Shown: positions 8,425-17,049, numbered from the stretch's first letter. The stretch is DNA of 64,000 bases from Paucimonas sp. (GCA_031253995.1 JAIRVG010000045.1:20153-84152), one strand, 5' to 3'. Notes: a model not told the origin generated them from the sequence alone. Made by a program: numbers and translations.

Positions 8425-8549
8425 CGCGGGGTCCGGCGCAGGGGCGAGGGGGATGGGCGATTCTAGTGCATCCAGGGCCAAGGGATAAGGGCCTTTTGCC
8501 AGCCATCGGTGCTAGTATCCTACGCTTTTGCTCAGATACGGAATTCGTC

Positions 8550-9005
8550 ATGAAAGTGGTCATCCTGTCCGGTTCGGTCTACGGCACCGCCGAAGAAGTC
8601 GCCCGTCACGCCCAGTCCCTGCTCAAGGCCGCAGGTTTCGAAGCCTGGCATGCCGCCCGCGCCACCCTCGCCGACGTCCAGGCCTTCGCCCCCGAAGCGT
8701 TCCTGGCCGTGACCTCCACCACCGGCATGGGCGAGCTGCCGGACAGCCTGGTGCCGCTGTTCAGCGAGATCCGCGACAGCCTGCCCGCCGCCTGGCGCGG
8801 CCTGCCGGGTGCGGTGCTGGCGCTGGGTGACTCCAGCTATGGCGACACCTTCTGTGGCGGTGGCGAGCAACTGCGCGAGCTGTTCGCCGAGCTGGGGATC
8901 AAGGAAATCCAGCCGATGCTGCGCCTGGATGCCAGCGAAACCGTGACCCCGGAAGTCGATGCCGAGCCTTGGCTGGCCGAGTTCGGCAGCGCGCTGCGCG
9001 GCTGA
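8550..9005 (+). CDS. Flavodoxin (MioC-like)
   Basis: A 151-residue FMN-binding electron carrier. The phosphate-binding loop is SGSVYGTAEEVA at residues 7-18. TSTTGMGELPDS and LGDSSYGDTFCGGG form the 60s and 90s loops around the isoalloxazine ring. Its length and loop set match MioC/short-chain flavodoxins. The ATG at 8550 is chosen because the fold begins directly with KVVILSGS. A 7-bp GC hairpin (9019-9037) follows the stop but has no T-tract. The redox partner is not indicated by neighbours. Confidence 0.88.
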   Translation: MKVVILSGSVYGTAEEVARHAQSLLKAAGFEAWHAARATLADVQAFAPEAFLAVTSTTGMGELPDSLVPLFSEIRDSLPAAWRGLPGAVLALGDSSYGDTFCGGGEQLRELFAELGIKEIQPMLRLDASETVTPEVDAEPWLAEFGSALRG

Positions 9006-9173
9006 TTCTCCCGGTTGTGCGCCGAGCCATTCGGCGCCTGTCCTGCAAGGTCATCAAGCTGGCTGCCAAGGAAACTTTCGCTTCGCCAACGGCTGACTAT
9101 GCTCTCCGGCAGAGCACAGTGAGTGTGCCGACCGTGACCAACACTTAAAAAAACCACCAGCCGAGATCTCCCA

Positions 9174-10079
9174 ATGCCACTGGCAGAGATTCCTCTGTGC
9201 GTCTGGCGGACACGGAGCCTGGGATTCACGTTCCGCGGCCAGAGCATTCGCTACTGGACGGCAGGGCAGGGAGAGCCACTGCTTCTCATACACGGATTTC
9301 CAACCGCCAGCTGGGACTGGCATTACCTCTGGCAGCCGCTGGCCCAGCGCTTTCGCCTGATCGCCTGCGACATGCTCGGTTTCGGCGATTCCGCCAAGCC
9401 GCCGGGGCACCGCTACAGCCTGCTGGAGCAGGCTGATCTTCAGCAGGCCCTGCTGGCGCACCTGCATATCCAGGAGCCGGTGCATCTTCTTGCCCACGAC
9501 TACGGCGGCAGCGTGGCCCAGGAACTGCTGGCGCGACACAACGAAGGCAGCATCGACATCGCCAGCTGCGTCTTTCTCAACGCCGGGCTGTTTCCGGAAT
9601 GCCATCGCCCGCTGCTGCTCCAGCGCCTGCTGCTCAGCCGCCTCGGCTGGCTGGTGGCACGCACTTTCGATCGCGACGACCTGGTGCGCAATGTCGGGCA
9701 GATCTACGGCCCCGGCACCCAGCCCAGCGAAAGTGCGCTGGACGATTGCTGGAGCCTGATCGTGTCGAACCACGGCAACCGCATCCTGCACCGCCTGTCG
9801 GCGTATCTCACCGAGCGCCAGGCACACCGCCAGCGCTGGGTCGGTGCCCTGCAGTCGGCCCGTCTGCCGCTGCGTTTCATCAATGGCGCGGCCGACCCGC
9901 TATCCGGCGCGCACATGGTCGAACGCTACGAGGAGCTGGTGCCGGAGCCCGATACCGTGCTGCTGCACGGCATCGGCCACTATCCTCACACCGAGTCGCC
10001 GTGCCAGGTGCTCAGCCATTACCTGGACTTCCGCCACCAACCGCTGGCATGGACCCCGCAGAAGGTCGCCTGGTCCTGA
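9174..10079 (+). CDS. Alpha/beta-fold hydrolase with Asp nucleophile (dehalogenase/epoxide-hydrolase type)
   Basis: A 301-residue hydrolase. HGFPTASWDWHY carries the oxyanion HG motif. The nucleophile elbow reads AHDYGGSVAQ, with Asp in the nucleophile position as in haloalkane dehalogenases and epoxide hydrolases. NGAADPLSGAHM and GIGHYPHTE supply the likely acid and catalytic His. The natural substrate cannot be told from sequence. A weak GC-rich hairpin (about 10109-10145) separates it from the next gene on the same strand. Confidence 0.82.
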   Translation: MPLAEIPLCVWRTRSLGFTFRGQSIRYWTAGQGEPLLLIHGFPTASWDWHYLWQPLAQRFRLIACDMLGFGDSAKPPGHRYSLLEQADLQQALLAHLHIQEPVHLLAHDYGGSVAQELLARHNEGSIDIASCVFLNAGLFPECHRPLLLQRLLLSRLGWLVARTFDRDDLVRNVGQIYGPGTQPSESALDDCWSLIVSNHGNRILHRLSAYLTERQAHRQRWVGALQSARLPLRFINGAADPLSGAHMVERYEELVPEPDTVLLHGIGHYPHTESPCQVLSHYLDFRHQPLAWTPQKVAWS

Positions 10080-10188
10080 CCCAAGCGTCACTTATCACCT
10101 GCCATTCAGCGCCCGCCCGGTTCGTTGTCCGGGGCCGGGCGCTGGTCGACACTGACTGTTCCGTTCCCTGTTCAGTTGGAGTTGAGCC

Positions 10189-11103
10189 ATGACCGATTCG
10201 GTGCGCCTGGAAGATAGAGTGGTGATCGTCACGGGGGCTGGCGGCGGCCTTGGCTGGGCCCATGCCCTGTTGTTCGCCCGCCATGGGGCGAAGGTGGTGG
10301 TCAACGACCTGGGCGGCTCGACCCACGGCGAAGGCGCCAATGCCTCGGCGGCCGACCGCGTGGTCGCGGAAATCCGCGAGGCCGGCGGCCAGGCCGTGGC
10401 CAACCATGATTCGGTGACCGACGGCCAGCGCATCGTCGAACAGGCGCTGGACAGCTTCGGCCGGGTCGACGTGGTGGTGAACAACGCCGGCATCCTGCGC
10501 GACAAGACCTTCCACAAGATGGAAGACCCGGACTGGGACCTGGTCTACAAGGTCCATGTCGAGGGCGCCTACAAGGTGACCCGCGCCGCCTGGCCGCACC
10601 TGCGCGAACAGAACTGGGGGCGGGTGATCTTCACCTCGTCGACCTCGGGCATCTACGGCAACTTCGGCCAGGCCAACTACGGCATGGCCAAGCTCGGCCT
10701 GTACGGCCTGACCCGGACCCTGGCCCTGGAAGGGCGCAAGAGCGGCGTGCTGGTCAACGCCATCGCCCCGACCGGCGGTACGCGGATGACCGAAGGGCTG
10801 ATTCCGCCGCAGGTCTTCGAGCAGCTCAAGCCCGAACTGATCAGCCCGCTGGTGGTGTACCTGGGCAGCGAGCAATGCCAGGACAGCGGCAATCTCTACG
10901 AGGTCGGCGGCGGCTGGATCGGCCAGGTGCGCTGGGAGCGCAGCCTGGGGGTTGGCTTCGATCCGCAGGGTGGCTTCAGCGTCGAGGAAGTGGCGGCCAA
11001 CTGGGGCCGGATCGGCGATTTCGAGGGCGCGGTGCATCCGCAGGACAGCCTGCAGGCGCTGCAGCAGATGATGGCCAACCTGCAGAAGTTCGCCCGGGGC
11101 TGA
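10189..11103 (+). CDS. SDR oxidoreductase, MFE-type 3-hydroxyacyl-CoA dehydrogenase-like
   Basis: A 304-residue short-chain dehydrogenase. TGAGGGLGWAHALLFA binds the cofactor, NNAGILRD follows, and NYGMAKLGLYGL carries the catalytic Tyr-x-x-x-Lys. The extended C-terminal part after residue 240 and the NDLGGSTHGEG segment after the second strand are features of the dehydrogenase unit of multifunctional beta-oxidation enzymes. The activity is therefore probably on acyl-CoA-like or bulky hydroxy compounds, which is inference. ATG 10189 begins right before the domain. Confidence 0.82.
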   Translation: MTDSVRLEDRVVIVTGAGGGLGWAHALLFARHGAKVVVNDLGGSTHGEGANASAADRVVAEIREAGGQAVANHDSVTDGQRIVEQALDSFGRVDVVVNNAGILRDKTFHKMEDPDWDLVYKVHVEGAYKVTRAAWPHLREQNWGRVIFTSSTSGIYGNFGQANYGMAKLGLYGLTRTLALEGRKSGVLVNAIAPTGGTRMTEGLIPPQVFEQLKPELISPLVVYLGSEQCQDSGNLYEVGGGWIGQVRWERSLGVGFDPQGGFSVEEVAANWGRIGDFEGAVHPQDSLQALQQMMANLQKFARG

Positions 11104-11162
11104 GTTCGCCCGTGCCCTGTCGTCTACGCTGGAAGGCTTTGATCGCGACAGGAGTGCGAAGC

Positions 11163-11501
11163 ATGTATGAATCGAAGAACGAAGATGTCCTTTCCGCCGA
11201 AGCCTTTCGCAGTCGCCTGCTGCTGCATGCGCTGGGGGCTGCGTTGCTGCTGGTGGGCTCGATCCTGATCGGCGTGGCCGGGCATCTGTACTTCGAGGAC
11301 GGGGTGGAGTGGTATGACGCCGCGTTCAACGCCACCTTGCTGATCGGCGGGATGGGGCCGGTGGATCTGCCGCAGACCCACGGCGGCAAGCTGTTCTTCG
11401 CGGTGTACGGGCTGTATGTGGGGCTGGTGTTCGTTGCCAGTATCGGGCTGATCCTGGCGCCGGTGGCGCATCGGTTGTTGCACCGGTTTCATTGCGATTG
11501 A
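11163..11501 (+). CDS. Small two-helix membrane protein resembling an ion-channel pore module
   Basis: A 112-residue protein with a first span (LLHALGAALLLVGSILIGVAG), then WYDAAFNATLLIGGMGPVDLP, then a second span (LFFAVYGLYVGLVFVASIGL). This order, span-pore helix-filter-span, is that of two-TM K+ channel modules, in which WYDA(x)5-6T...TVGYGD...P.T..GKLF is typical. Here the filter position reads GGMGPVD, so K+ selectivity is not expected. Cytosolic tails are short. The start at 11163 gives a complete protein with GGAG upstream. The family identity is my structural reading, not a database match. Confidence 0.65.
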   Translation: MYESKNEDVLSAEAFRSRLLLHALGAALLLVGSILIGVAGHLYFEDGVEWYDAAFNATLLIGGMGPVDLPQTHGGKLFFAVYGLYVGLVFVASIGLILAPVAHRLLHRFHCD

Positions 11502-11504
11502 AGC

Positions 11505-11534
11505 AGCTGCAAGTTTCAAGCTTCAAGCGGCAAG
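11505..11534. repeat. Short dispersed repeat (AAGCTTCAAGCGGCAAG type)
   Basis: The stretch of imperfect repeats of AGCTGCAAG/AGCTTCAAG, ending in AGCGGCAAG, belongs to a family of short intergenic repeats common in Pseudomonas. A related inverted copy lies at 16748-16766. Together they frame the LysR-SDR-MFS-transketolase block. Confidence 0.6.
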
Positions 11535-11545
11535 AAGGAGGTTGA

Positions 11546-12460
11546 TCAGTAGTTGAAGTCGTGGCCCAACTCCTTCTGCATCCACTCCAGAAAGCGCCTG
11601 ACCCTCGGAAAGTTCGAATGCGCGCGGGGAAACACCAGGTGGTGTGCCGTGATCGGTGCGCTCAAGGCTGGTGCGACCTCGACCAGGTCGCCGCGCGCGA
11701 GGTAGTCCCGCGCAAGCAAGGTGCTTTCAAGGGCAAACCCCAGCCCGTGGTTGGCGGCCTCCAGCGTCATGTAGGAACGGTCGAAACTGAGGGTATAGGG
11801 CTTTTCCGGGCGTGACACACCGTGCTGGGCGAACAGTTGCGGCCACTTGATCAAGGTCGCTTCGGACAGGATCAGCTGGCTGTCCAGCAAGTCCGCTGCG
11901 GTGCTGACCGGGCGCTTTTCCAGCAGCCTGGGCGAGGCCATGACGGCAATCCGCTCATTGGGGATGGTGCGCACTTCGTAGCTGGGCCAGTTGGGCATGC
12001 CGTGGCGGATGTCCACGTCGATCTTGTCGCGGCTGAAATGCAGCGACTCGTAGGAACACGACAGGTTGAGCTGGATATCCGGGTGGCTCTCCCGAAACTG
12101 CTCCAGCCGCGGCATCAGCCACAGCAGCCCGAAGCTGGGCGAGGAGTGCAGCCGCAGGCAATCGAGGCTGACGTCGCTGGTGGCGCGCTCGGTCGCCACG
12201 GCCAGGCTGTGCAGGATGCCGGATACCTCGGCCAGGTACTGCTCGCCCACCGGGGTCAGGTTCACGCCCCGGGCGGTGCGAAAGAACAGCTGCCGTCCAA
12301 TCATGGCCTCCAGCTTGGCCAACTGGTGGCTCACCGCTGAGGGTGTCAGGTCCAGCACTTCAGCTGCGCGCGCCACATTGCCGAAGCGCGCCGTCTGCTC
12401 GAAGGCCTGAATCGCTTTCAGGGGTGGCAAGACAACTGGAGCGTCGTCGGCTGATCGCAT
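11546..12460 (-). CDS. LysR-family regulator, GcvA-like
   Basis: A 304-residue regulator. The N-terminal winged helix reads LKAIQAFEQTARFGNVARAA (residues 13-32), then LTPSAVSHQLAKLE as recognition helix. The C-terminal periplasmic-binding-like effector domain includes LLWLMPRLEQFRESHPDIQL. Sequence style is that of the GcvA/TrpI-like subgroup. It is divergent from the SDR-MFS-transketolase operon, and a 25-bp perfect palindrome lies in the shared intergenic region, so it probably controls that operon. The inducer is unknown. Confidence 0.88.
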   Translation of the reverse strand: MRSADDAPVVLPPLKAIQAFEQTARFGNVARAAEVLDLTPSAVSHQLAKLEAMIGRQLFFRTARGVNLTPVGEQYLAEVSGILHSLAVATERATSDVSLDCLRLHSSPSFGLLWLMPRLEQFRESHPDIQLNLSCSYESLHFSRDKIDVDIRHGMPNWPSYEVRTIPNERIAVMASPRLLEKRPVSTAADLLDSQLILSEATLIKWPQLFAQHGVSRPEKPYTLSFDRSYMTLEAANHGLGFALESTLLARDYLARGDLVEVAPALSAPITAHHLVFPRAHSNFPRVRRFLEWMQKELGHDFNY

Positions 12461-12533
12461 GATGATGTGTGCTCCGCTGGAAATTGCATGAATCGGGCTT
12501 TTCGCTATTCAACCAAGCAAATGCCGTGATGAC

Positions 12534-12558
12534 GAGTGCTGAATTTAATTCAGCACTC
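12534..12558. promoter_or_regulatory. 25-bp palindrome, candidate LysR operator
   Basis: GAGTGCTGAAT-TTA-ATTCAGCACTC is an exact inverted repeat with 11-bp arms and a 3-bp centre. It lies 74 bp from the LysR start codon and 112 bp before the SDR start codon. Its position between divergent genes suits a LysR-type operator. The centre is more compact than the usual T-N11-A box. Confidence 0.6.
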
Positions 12559-12669
12559 AGTGAAGGTTGCGTTATTGCTCAGGCGGGGGCGGGAGATCAC
12601 TCTGGGTCATCGGTTCGTTACGACCGACCCCACGAAGACACCCAAATAAAAACAAAAGAGGTAACCCCC

Positions 12670-13419
12670 ATGCTGCTCCAAGGCAAAGTCGCGATCATCA
12701 CCGGTGCCGCCTCCGCGCGTGGTATTGGCCGCGCCACGGCAACCACCTTCGCGCAACAGGGCGCGCACGTCGTGATCCTCGACCTGGATGCGTCCGCTGC
12801 CCGCGATGCCGCCGCCTCGCTCGGCGAAGGCCACCTGGGACTGGCCGCCAATGTGGCCGATGAAACGCAAGTTCAGCAGGCCGTTGCACAGGTCATCGAG
12901 CACTTCGGTCGCATCGATGTGCTGGTCAACAACGCCGGCATCACCCAACCCCTGAAGACCCTGGACATCCGCCCCGGCGACTACGACAAGGTGCTGGACG
13001 TGAGCCTGCGCGGCACCTTGCTCATGTCGCAGGCGGTCATCCCGCTGATGCGCCAGCAGGCCGGTGGCAGCATCGTGTGCATGTCCTCGGTGTCTGCCCA
13101 GCGCGGTGGCGGTATTTTCGGCGGCCCGCACTACAGCGCTGCCAAAGCCGGCGTGCTGGGCCTCGCCAAGGCCATGGCCCGGGAACTGGGCCCGGACAAG
13201 GTGCGCGTCAACTCCATCGCCCCCGGCCTGATCCACACCGACATCACCGGCGGCCTGATGCAGGACGAGCGTCGCCACGCGATCATCGAGGGCATCCCTC
13301 TGGGCCGTCTGGGCGAGGCCCAGGATGTTGCCAACGCGGCGCTGTTCCTGGCCAGCGACCTATCCTCTTACCTGACCGGCATCACCCTGGATGTGAACGG
13401 CGGCATGCTGATTCACTAA
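12670..13419 (+). CDS. SDR-family oxidoreductase
   Basis: A 249-residue classical short-chain dehydrogenase. TGAASARGIGRATA at residues ~13-26 binds NAD(P), Asp after the second strand (LDLDASAA) suggests NAD(H), NNAGITQ follows, and the catalytic Tyr/Lys are in HYSAAKAGVLG. APGLIHTD and the C-terminal GITLDVNGGMLIH are typical of the family. ATG 12670 is chosen for family length. It opens an operon with an MFS carrier and a split transketolase, so the substrate is probably a sugar, polyol or hydroxy acid that the other genes import and process. Confidence 0.85.
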   Translation: MLLQGKVAIITGAASARGIGRATATTFAQQGAHVVILDLDASAARDAAASLGEGHLGLAANVADETQVQQAVAQVIEHFGRIDVLVNNAGITQPLKTLDIRPGDYDKVLDVSLRGTLLMSQAVIPLMRQQAGGSIVCMSSVSAQRGGGIFGGPHYSAAKAGVLGLAKAMARELGPDKVRVNSIAPGLIHTDITGGLMQDERRHAIIEGIPLGRLGEAQDVANAALFLASDLSSYLTGITLDVNGGMLIH

Positions 13420-13518
13420 ATCCCCTCAAGCGGGCCTGCAAGGCCCTGCGGTTCTGGATCGATGATGCAGCCAGGCTTCACGGCCTAGCGGTCAATAAAA
13501 ACAAGAGATCGGACCATC

Positions 13519-14817
13519 ATGACTACCCTGTCGCTCGAAGCGGTTTCGACCGTGCGCTCTTCCGCCTACCGTAAAACGGCCTGGCGGCTCATGCCTTTCC
13601 TGATGCTGTGCTACCTGTGCGCCTACCTGGACCGGGTCAACGTCGGCTTTGCCAAGCTGCAGATGATGAACGACCTGGCTCTCAGCGAAGCCGTCTACGG
13701 GCTGGGTGCAGGCATGTTCTTCATCGGTTACTTCCTGTGCGAAGTGCCTAGCAACATCATCCTCCACCGGGTCGGTGCCAGGCTCTGGATTGCCCGCATC
13801 ATGATCACCTGGGGCATCATCTCGGCCCTGTTCGCCTTCGTCGAAACCGCCTGGCAGTTCTATGCGCTGCGTTTTTTGCTGGGCATCGCCGAGGCGGGCC
13901 TGGCCCCGGGCCTGTTGCTGTACCTGACCTACTGGTTCCCGTCCTACCGCCGGGCCCGCATGACGGTGCTGTGGTTCATCGCCATCCCGCTGTCGGGCAT
14001 GGTCGGCGGCCCGCTGTCCGGCTGGATCATGAACCACTTTGCCGGTGTGCATGGCTGGGCCGGCTGGCAGTGGATGTTCGTGCTGGAGGCTGTGCCAACG
14101 GTGGTGGTCGGGCTGATGGTGCTGAGCTACCTCAAGGACGGCGTGCACCAGGCCAATTGGCTCAACGACGAAGAAAAGGCGCTGATCACCCGGGAACTGG
14201 CAGAGGACAACCAGCAGAAAGTCACCCACGCGTCGGTGGGCGAGTTCATCCGCGACCGCCGCCTGTGGTTGCTGGCCAGCATCTACTTCTGCGTGGTGAT
14301 GGGCCAGTACGCGATCACCTTCTGGCTGCCGACGCTGGTGCGCAACGCCGGGGTTTCCGACCCGCTGCACATCGGCTTCCTGACCAGCCTGCCCTACCTC
14401 TGCGCGATCGTGGCGATGTTGCTGGTGGGGCGCAGCGGGGATAAACATCGCGAACGTCGCTGGCACCTCATCGTGCCAATGATCACCGGTGCCATCGGGC
14501 TGAGCCTGGCGGCATTGATGGGCGGCAATGTGACGCTCTCGATCCTCAGCCTATGCCTGGCGGCCTCCGGCATCCTGTCCGCGACCTCATTGTTCTGGAT
14601 GCTGCCGACCACGTTGCTGGGTGGCGTCTCGGCGGCGGCCGGCATCGCGGCCGTCAACAGCTTCGCCAACCTCGCCGGCTTCTGCTCGCCCTACCTGATC
14701 GGCTGGATCACCACCCTGACCGGCTCCAGCGCCATTGGCATGTACCTGATCACCGGCGTGCTGGTGGGCGGTGCGGTGCTGGTCCTGCGTATTCCCGCCG
14801 CCCTGGTCAATCGTTGA
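13519..14817 (+). CDS. MFS transporter, anion:cation symporter (ACS) family
   Basis: A 432-residue carrier with about 12 membrane spans. The signature LDRVNVGFAKLQM between spans 1 and 2 and GMFFIGYFLCEVPSNIILHRVGAR in spans 2-3 are typical of the ACS family, which takes up organic and sugar acids such as tartrate, glucarate or phthalate. A central cytoplasmic loop is at residues ~205-250. It lies 99 bp after the SDR gene and 17 bp before the transketolase subunits. It is probably the uptake system for the operon's substrate. Confidence 0.87.
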   Translation: MTTLSLEAVSTVRSSAYRKTAWRLMPFLMLCYLCAYLDRVNVGFAKLQMMNDLALSEAVYGLGAGMFFIGYFLCEVPSNIILHRVGARLWIARIMITWGIISALFAFVETAWQFYALRFLLGIAEAGLAPGLLLYLTYWFPSYRRARMTVLWFIAIPLSGMVGGPLSGWIMNHFAGVHGWAGWQWMFVLEAVPTVVVGLMVLSYLKDGVHQANWLNDEEKALITRELAEDNQQKVTHASVGEFIRDRRLWLLASIYFCVVMGQYAITFWLPTLVRNAGVSDPLHIGFLTSLPYLCAIVAMLLVGRSGDKHRERRWHLIVPMITGAIGLSLAALMGGNVTLSILSLCLAASGILSATSLFWMLPTTLLGGVSAAAGIAAVNSFANLAGFCSPYLIGWITTLTGSSAIGMYLITGVLVGGAVLVLRIPAALVNR

Positions 14818-14834
14818 GTCAACGGAGTTTCACC

Positions 14835-15683
14835 ATGTCTACCCAACCGTCACACGCGTCAATCAAGGCGCTGGCGCAACGCGCCCACAACATCCGTCGC
14901 CACGCCCTGCGCATGGGGCAAGTGCAAGGCCAGGGCTATGTCGGCCAGGCGCTCGGAGCCGCCGACCTGCTGGCGGTCTCGTACTTCCATGCCCTGAACT
15001 ACCGGCCGGAAGACCCGGAATGGGAGCCGCGCGACCGCTTCTACCTTTCCATCGGCCACTATGCCATTGCCCTCTACGCGGCCCTGATCGAAGCCGGGAT
15101 CATCCCGCTCGATGAGCTGGAAACCTACGGGTCGGACGACAGCCGCCTGCCGATGTCGGGCATGGCCGCCTACACGCCGGGCATGGAAATCACCGGGGGT
15201 TCGCTCGGGCAGGGCCTGGGCATTGCGGTGGGTGCCTGCCTGGGCCTGAAGCGCAAAGGTTCGGCCTCCTTCGTCTACAACCTGCTGTCGGACGGTGAGC
15301 TGAACGAGGGCTCCACCTGGGAAGCGGTGATGTCGGCGTCGCACTGGAAGCTGGACAACCTGATCGCCATCGTCGACGTCAACAACCAGCAGGCTGACGG
15401 CCATTCCAGTGAAATCCTCTCCTTCGAGCCTGTCGTCGATCGCTGGCAAGCGTTCGGCTGGTTCACCCAGCGGGTGGACGGTAACGACGTCGAGGCGCTG
15501 GTCGCCGCGTTCGATGCCGCACGCAACCATTCCGGCGCGCAGCCACGGGTGATCATCTGCGACACCAGGATGGGCAAAGGCGTGCCCTTCCTGGAAACCC
15601 GGGAGAAAACCCACTTCATCCGCGTGGATGAACACGAATGGGATGTTGCCCTCAACCACCTTGAAGAAGGAAAAGACCAATGA
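14835..15683 (+). CDS. Transketolase-like protein, N-terminal (TPP-binding) subunit
   Basis: A 282-residue protein equal to the first third of a transketolase. SIGHYAIALYAALIEAG and GSLGQGLGIAVGACLG are typical. The TPP/metal site is in SDGELNEGSTWEA followed by VDVNNQQADG; the first residue of the usual GDG is Ser here. It ends EEGKDQ, and its stop overlaps the start of the C-terminal subunit (ATGA). Split transketolases of this sort act in special sugar pathways rather than the main pentose-phosphate route. The acceptor and donor sugars are unknown. Confidence 0.87.
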   Translation: MSTQPSHASIKALAQRAHNIRRHALRMGQVQGQGYVGQALGAADLLAVSYFHALNYRPEDPEWEPRDRFYLSIGHYAIALYAALIEAGIIPLDELETYGSDDSRLPMSGMAAYTPGMEITGGSLGQGLGIAVGACLGLKRKGSASFVYNLLSDGELNEGSTWEAVMSASHWKLDNLIAIVDVNNQQADGHSSEILSFEPVVDRWQAFGWFTQRVDGNDVEALVAAFDAARNHSGAQPRVIICDTRMGKGVPFLETREKTHFIRVDEHEWDVALNHLEEGKDQ

Positions 15684-16702
15684 GCAGCGCCGCCAACACC
15701 CAGGCTTCGACGGGCGAGCCGGTCAAGAAGCGCCTGACCACTTCGGCGATGATTGCGTCGATTGCCTCTGAAGGCCAGGCCACCCGCTCGGCGCCGTTCG
15801 GGCATGCCCTGGCCGCGCTGGCGGATCAGCGCCCGGATATCGTCGGTTTGTCTGCCGACTTGTCCAAGTACACCGACCTGCATGTTTTTGCCAAGGCGCA
15901 TCCGGACCGGTTCTACCAGATGGGCATGGCCGAGCAGTTGCTGATGAGCGCCGCCGCCGGTATGGCCCGTGAGGGGTTCGTGCCCTTTGCCACTACGTAC
16001 GCCGTGTTCGCCTCGCGCCGCGCCTATGACTTCATCTGCATGGCCATTGCCGAGGAAAACCTCAATGTGAAGATCGTCTGCGGCCTGCCTGGCCTTACCA
16101 CCGGCTACGGACCCAGCCACCAGGCCACCGACGACCTTGCGATCTTCCGTGCCATGCCCAACCTGATGATCGTTGACCCGTGCGATGCCTTGGAAATCGA
16201 GCAAGCGGTGCCAGCTATCGCAGCGCATCAGGGGCCGGTCTACATGCGCCTGCTGCGCGGCAACGTGCCGTTGGTGCTGGACGAATACGGCTACAAGTTC
16301 GAGATCGGCAAGGCCAAGACCCTGCGGACCGGTAACGACGTTCTGATCATTTCCACCGGCCTGATGACCATGCGCGCACTGGAGGCGGCCAAGGCGCTGC
16401 AAGATGATGGTGTGGATGTAGCAGTGTTGCACGTGCCGACTATCAAGCCACTGGATGAACAGACCATTCTGGCCGAGGCCAGGAAGCCCGGGCGGCTAGT
16501 GGTTACCGCAGAAAACAGCTCGATCATTGGTGGCCTGGGTGAGGCCGTTGCGGGGTTACTGCTGCGCAACGGCGTGACGCCAACTTTCAGGCAGATCGCC
16601 TTGCCCGATGCTTTCCTGGACGCCGGCGCGCTGCCGACGCTGCATGACCGCTATGGTATTTCGACTCCGGCGGTCTGCGCTCGTATCAAAGCCTGGCTGT
16701 GA
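15680..16702 (+). CDS. Transketolase-like protein, C-terminal (pyrimidine-binding) subunit
   Basis: A 340-residue protein with the central and C-terminal transketolase domains. RSAPFGHALAAL opens the Pyr domain, FYQMGMAEQLLMSAAAGMA contains the conserved Glu that activates TPP, and GLTTGYGPSHQATDDLAIFRAMPN is a strong family match. The C-terminal domain (from ~residue 215) includes VLHVPTIKPLDEQTI. It has 20-25 extra residues at the N-terminus. Four-base overlap with the N-subunit indicates translational coupling and a heteromeric enzyme. Confidence 0.88.
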   Translation: MSSAANTQASTGEPVKKRLTTSAMIASIASEGQATRSAPFGHALAALADQRPDIVGLSADLSKYTDLHVFAKAHPDRFYQMGMAEQLLMSAAAGMAREGFVPFATTYAVFASRRAYDFICMAIAEENLNVKIVCGLPGLTTGYGPSHQATDDLAIFRAMPNLMIVDPCDALEIEQAVPAIAAHQGPVYMRLLRGNVPLVLDEYGYKFEIGKAKTLRTGNDVLIISTGLMTMRALEAAKALQDDGVDVAVLHVPTIKPLDEQTILAEARKPGRLVVTAENSSIIGGLGEAVAGLLLRNGVTPTFRQIALPDAFLDAGALPTLHDRYGISTPAVCARIKAWL

Positions 16703-16747
16703 TCGTTTGATGGACGGGGCGCCTATGAACAGGCCCCCGGCTTCTTT

Positions 16748-16766
16748 CAGCTTGCAACTTGCCGCT
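16748..16766. repeat. Short dispersed repeat, inverted relative to 11505-11534
   Basis: CAGCTTGCAACTTGCCGCT is, on the other strand, AGCGGCAAGTTGCAAGCTG. It matches the short repeat left of the LysR regulator gene in the opposite orientation and closes the accessory block. Confidence 0.5.
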
Positions 16767-16797
16767 CAAAAAAAAGGCCGCTGCAAAGGCAGCGGCC
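16767..16797 (-). terminator. Rho-independent terminator (leftward)
   Basis: On the minus strand GGCCGCTGC-CTTT-GCAGCGGCC is followed by eight T residues, a textbook terminator. It lies about 250 bp beyond the hmgR stop codon, which is far for that gene. It may instead end a separate small transcript. Confidence 0.8.
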
Positions 16798-17012
16798 AAG
16801 CAAGACGCAGATCAAGGAGCTTCAAAATCAACGTCGGTGAACTGAAGGGTGACACTTCGCAACAACAATCGAGGAGCACTCTAGGGGGAGAGCATTAACC
16901 GACCGTTAAGGGGTACGAAGCGTCAACTTCGCGCCTTGGCGAACACCGGGTCGTCAAGGCAGGAGAAGGATAGTCAGACGTAACCCGCGGAAAAATAGTG
17001 CTTTCTGACATT
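16798..17012 (-). ncRNA. Possible small RNA region (tentative)
   Basis: A 215-bp stretch without a credible gene lies between a hairpin just after hmgR and a strong leftward terminator. That layout would fit a leftward small RNA of up to about 200 nt. I could not find a convincing -10/-35 pair; a TTGACG is present at the complement of 16921-16926. An 11-bp sequence (CGGTGAACTGA, 16835-16845) is the exact reverse complement of 17045-17055 at the hmgR end. No Rfam-type family is recognised. Confidence 0.25.
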
Positions 17013-17037
17013 CACTGTTGCATCGATGGCAACAGTG
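17013..17037. terminator. Hairpin just after hmgR
   Basis: CACTGTTGC-ATCGATG-GCAACAGTG is a perfect 9-bp stem with a 7-base loop, 13 bp beyond the hmgR stop. It lacks a T-tract, so it may terminate weakly or stabilise the transcript end. Confidence 0.45.
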
Positions 17038-17049
17038 CACCAAATCAGT

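Noticed and set aside
8425..8481. Longer N-terminus for the LOV protein
   Set aside because: The added 19 residues are Pro/Ala-rich and known short LOV proteins start at the MINA- position.
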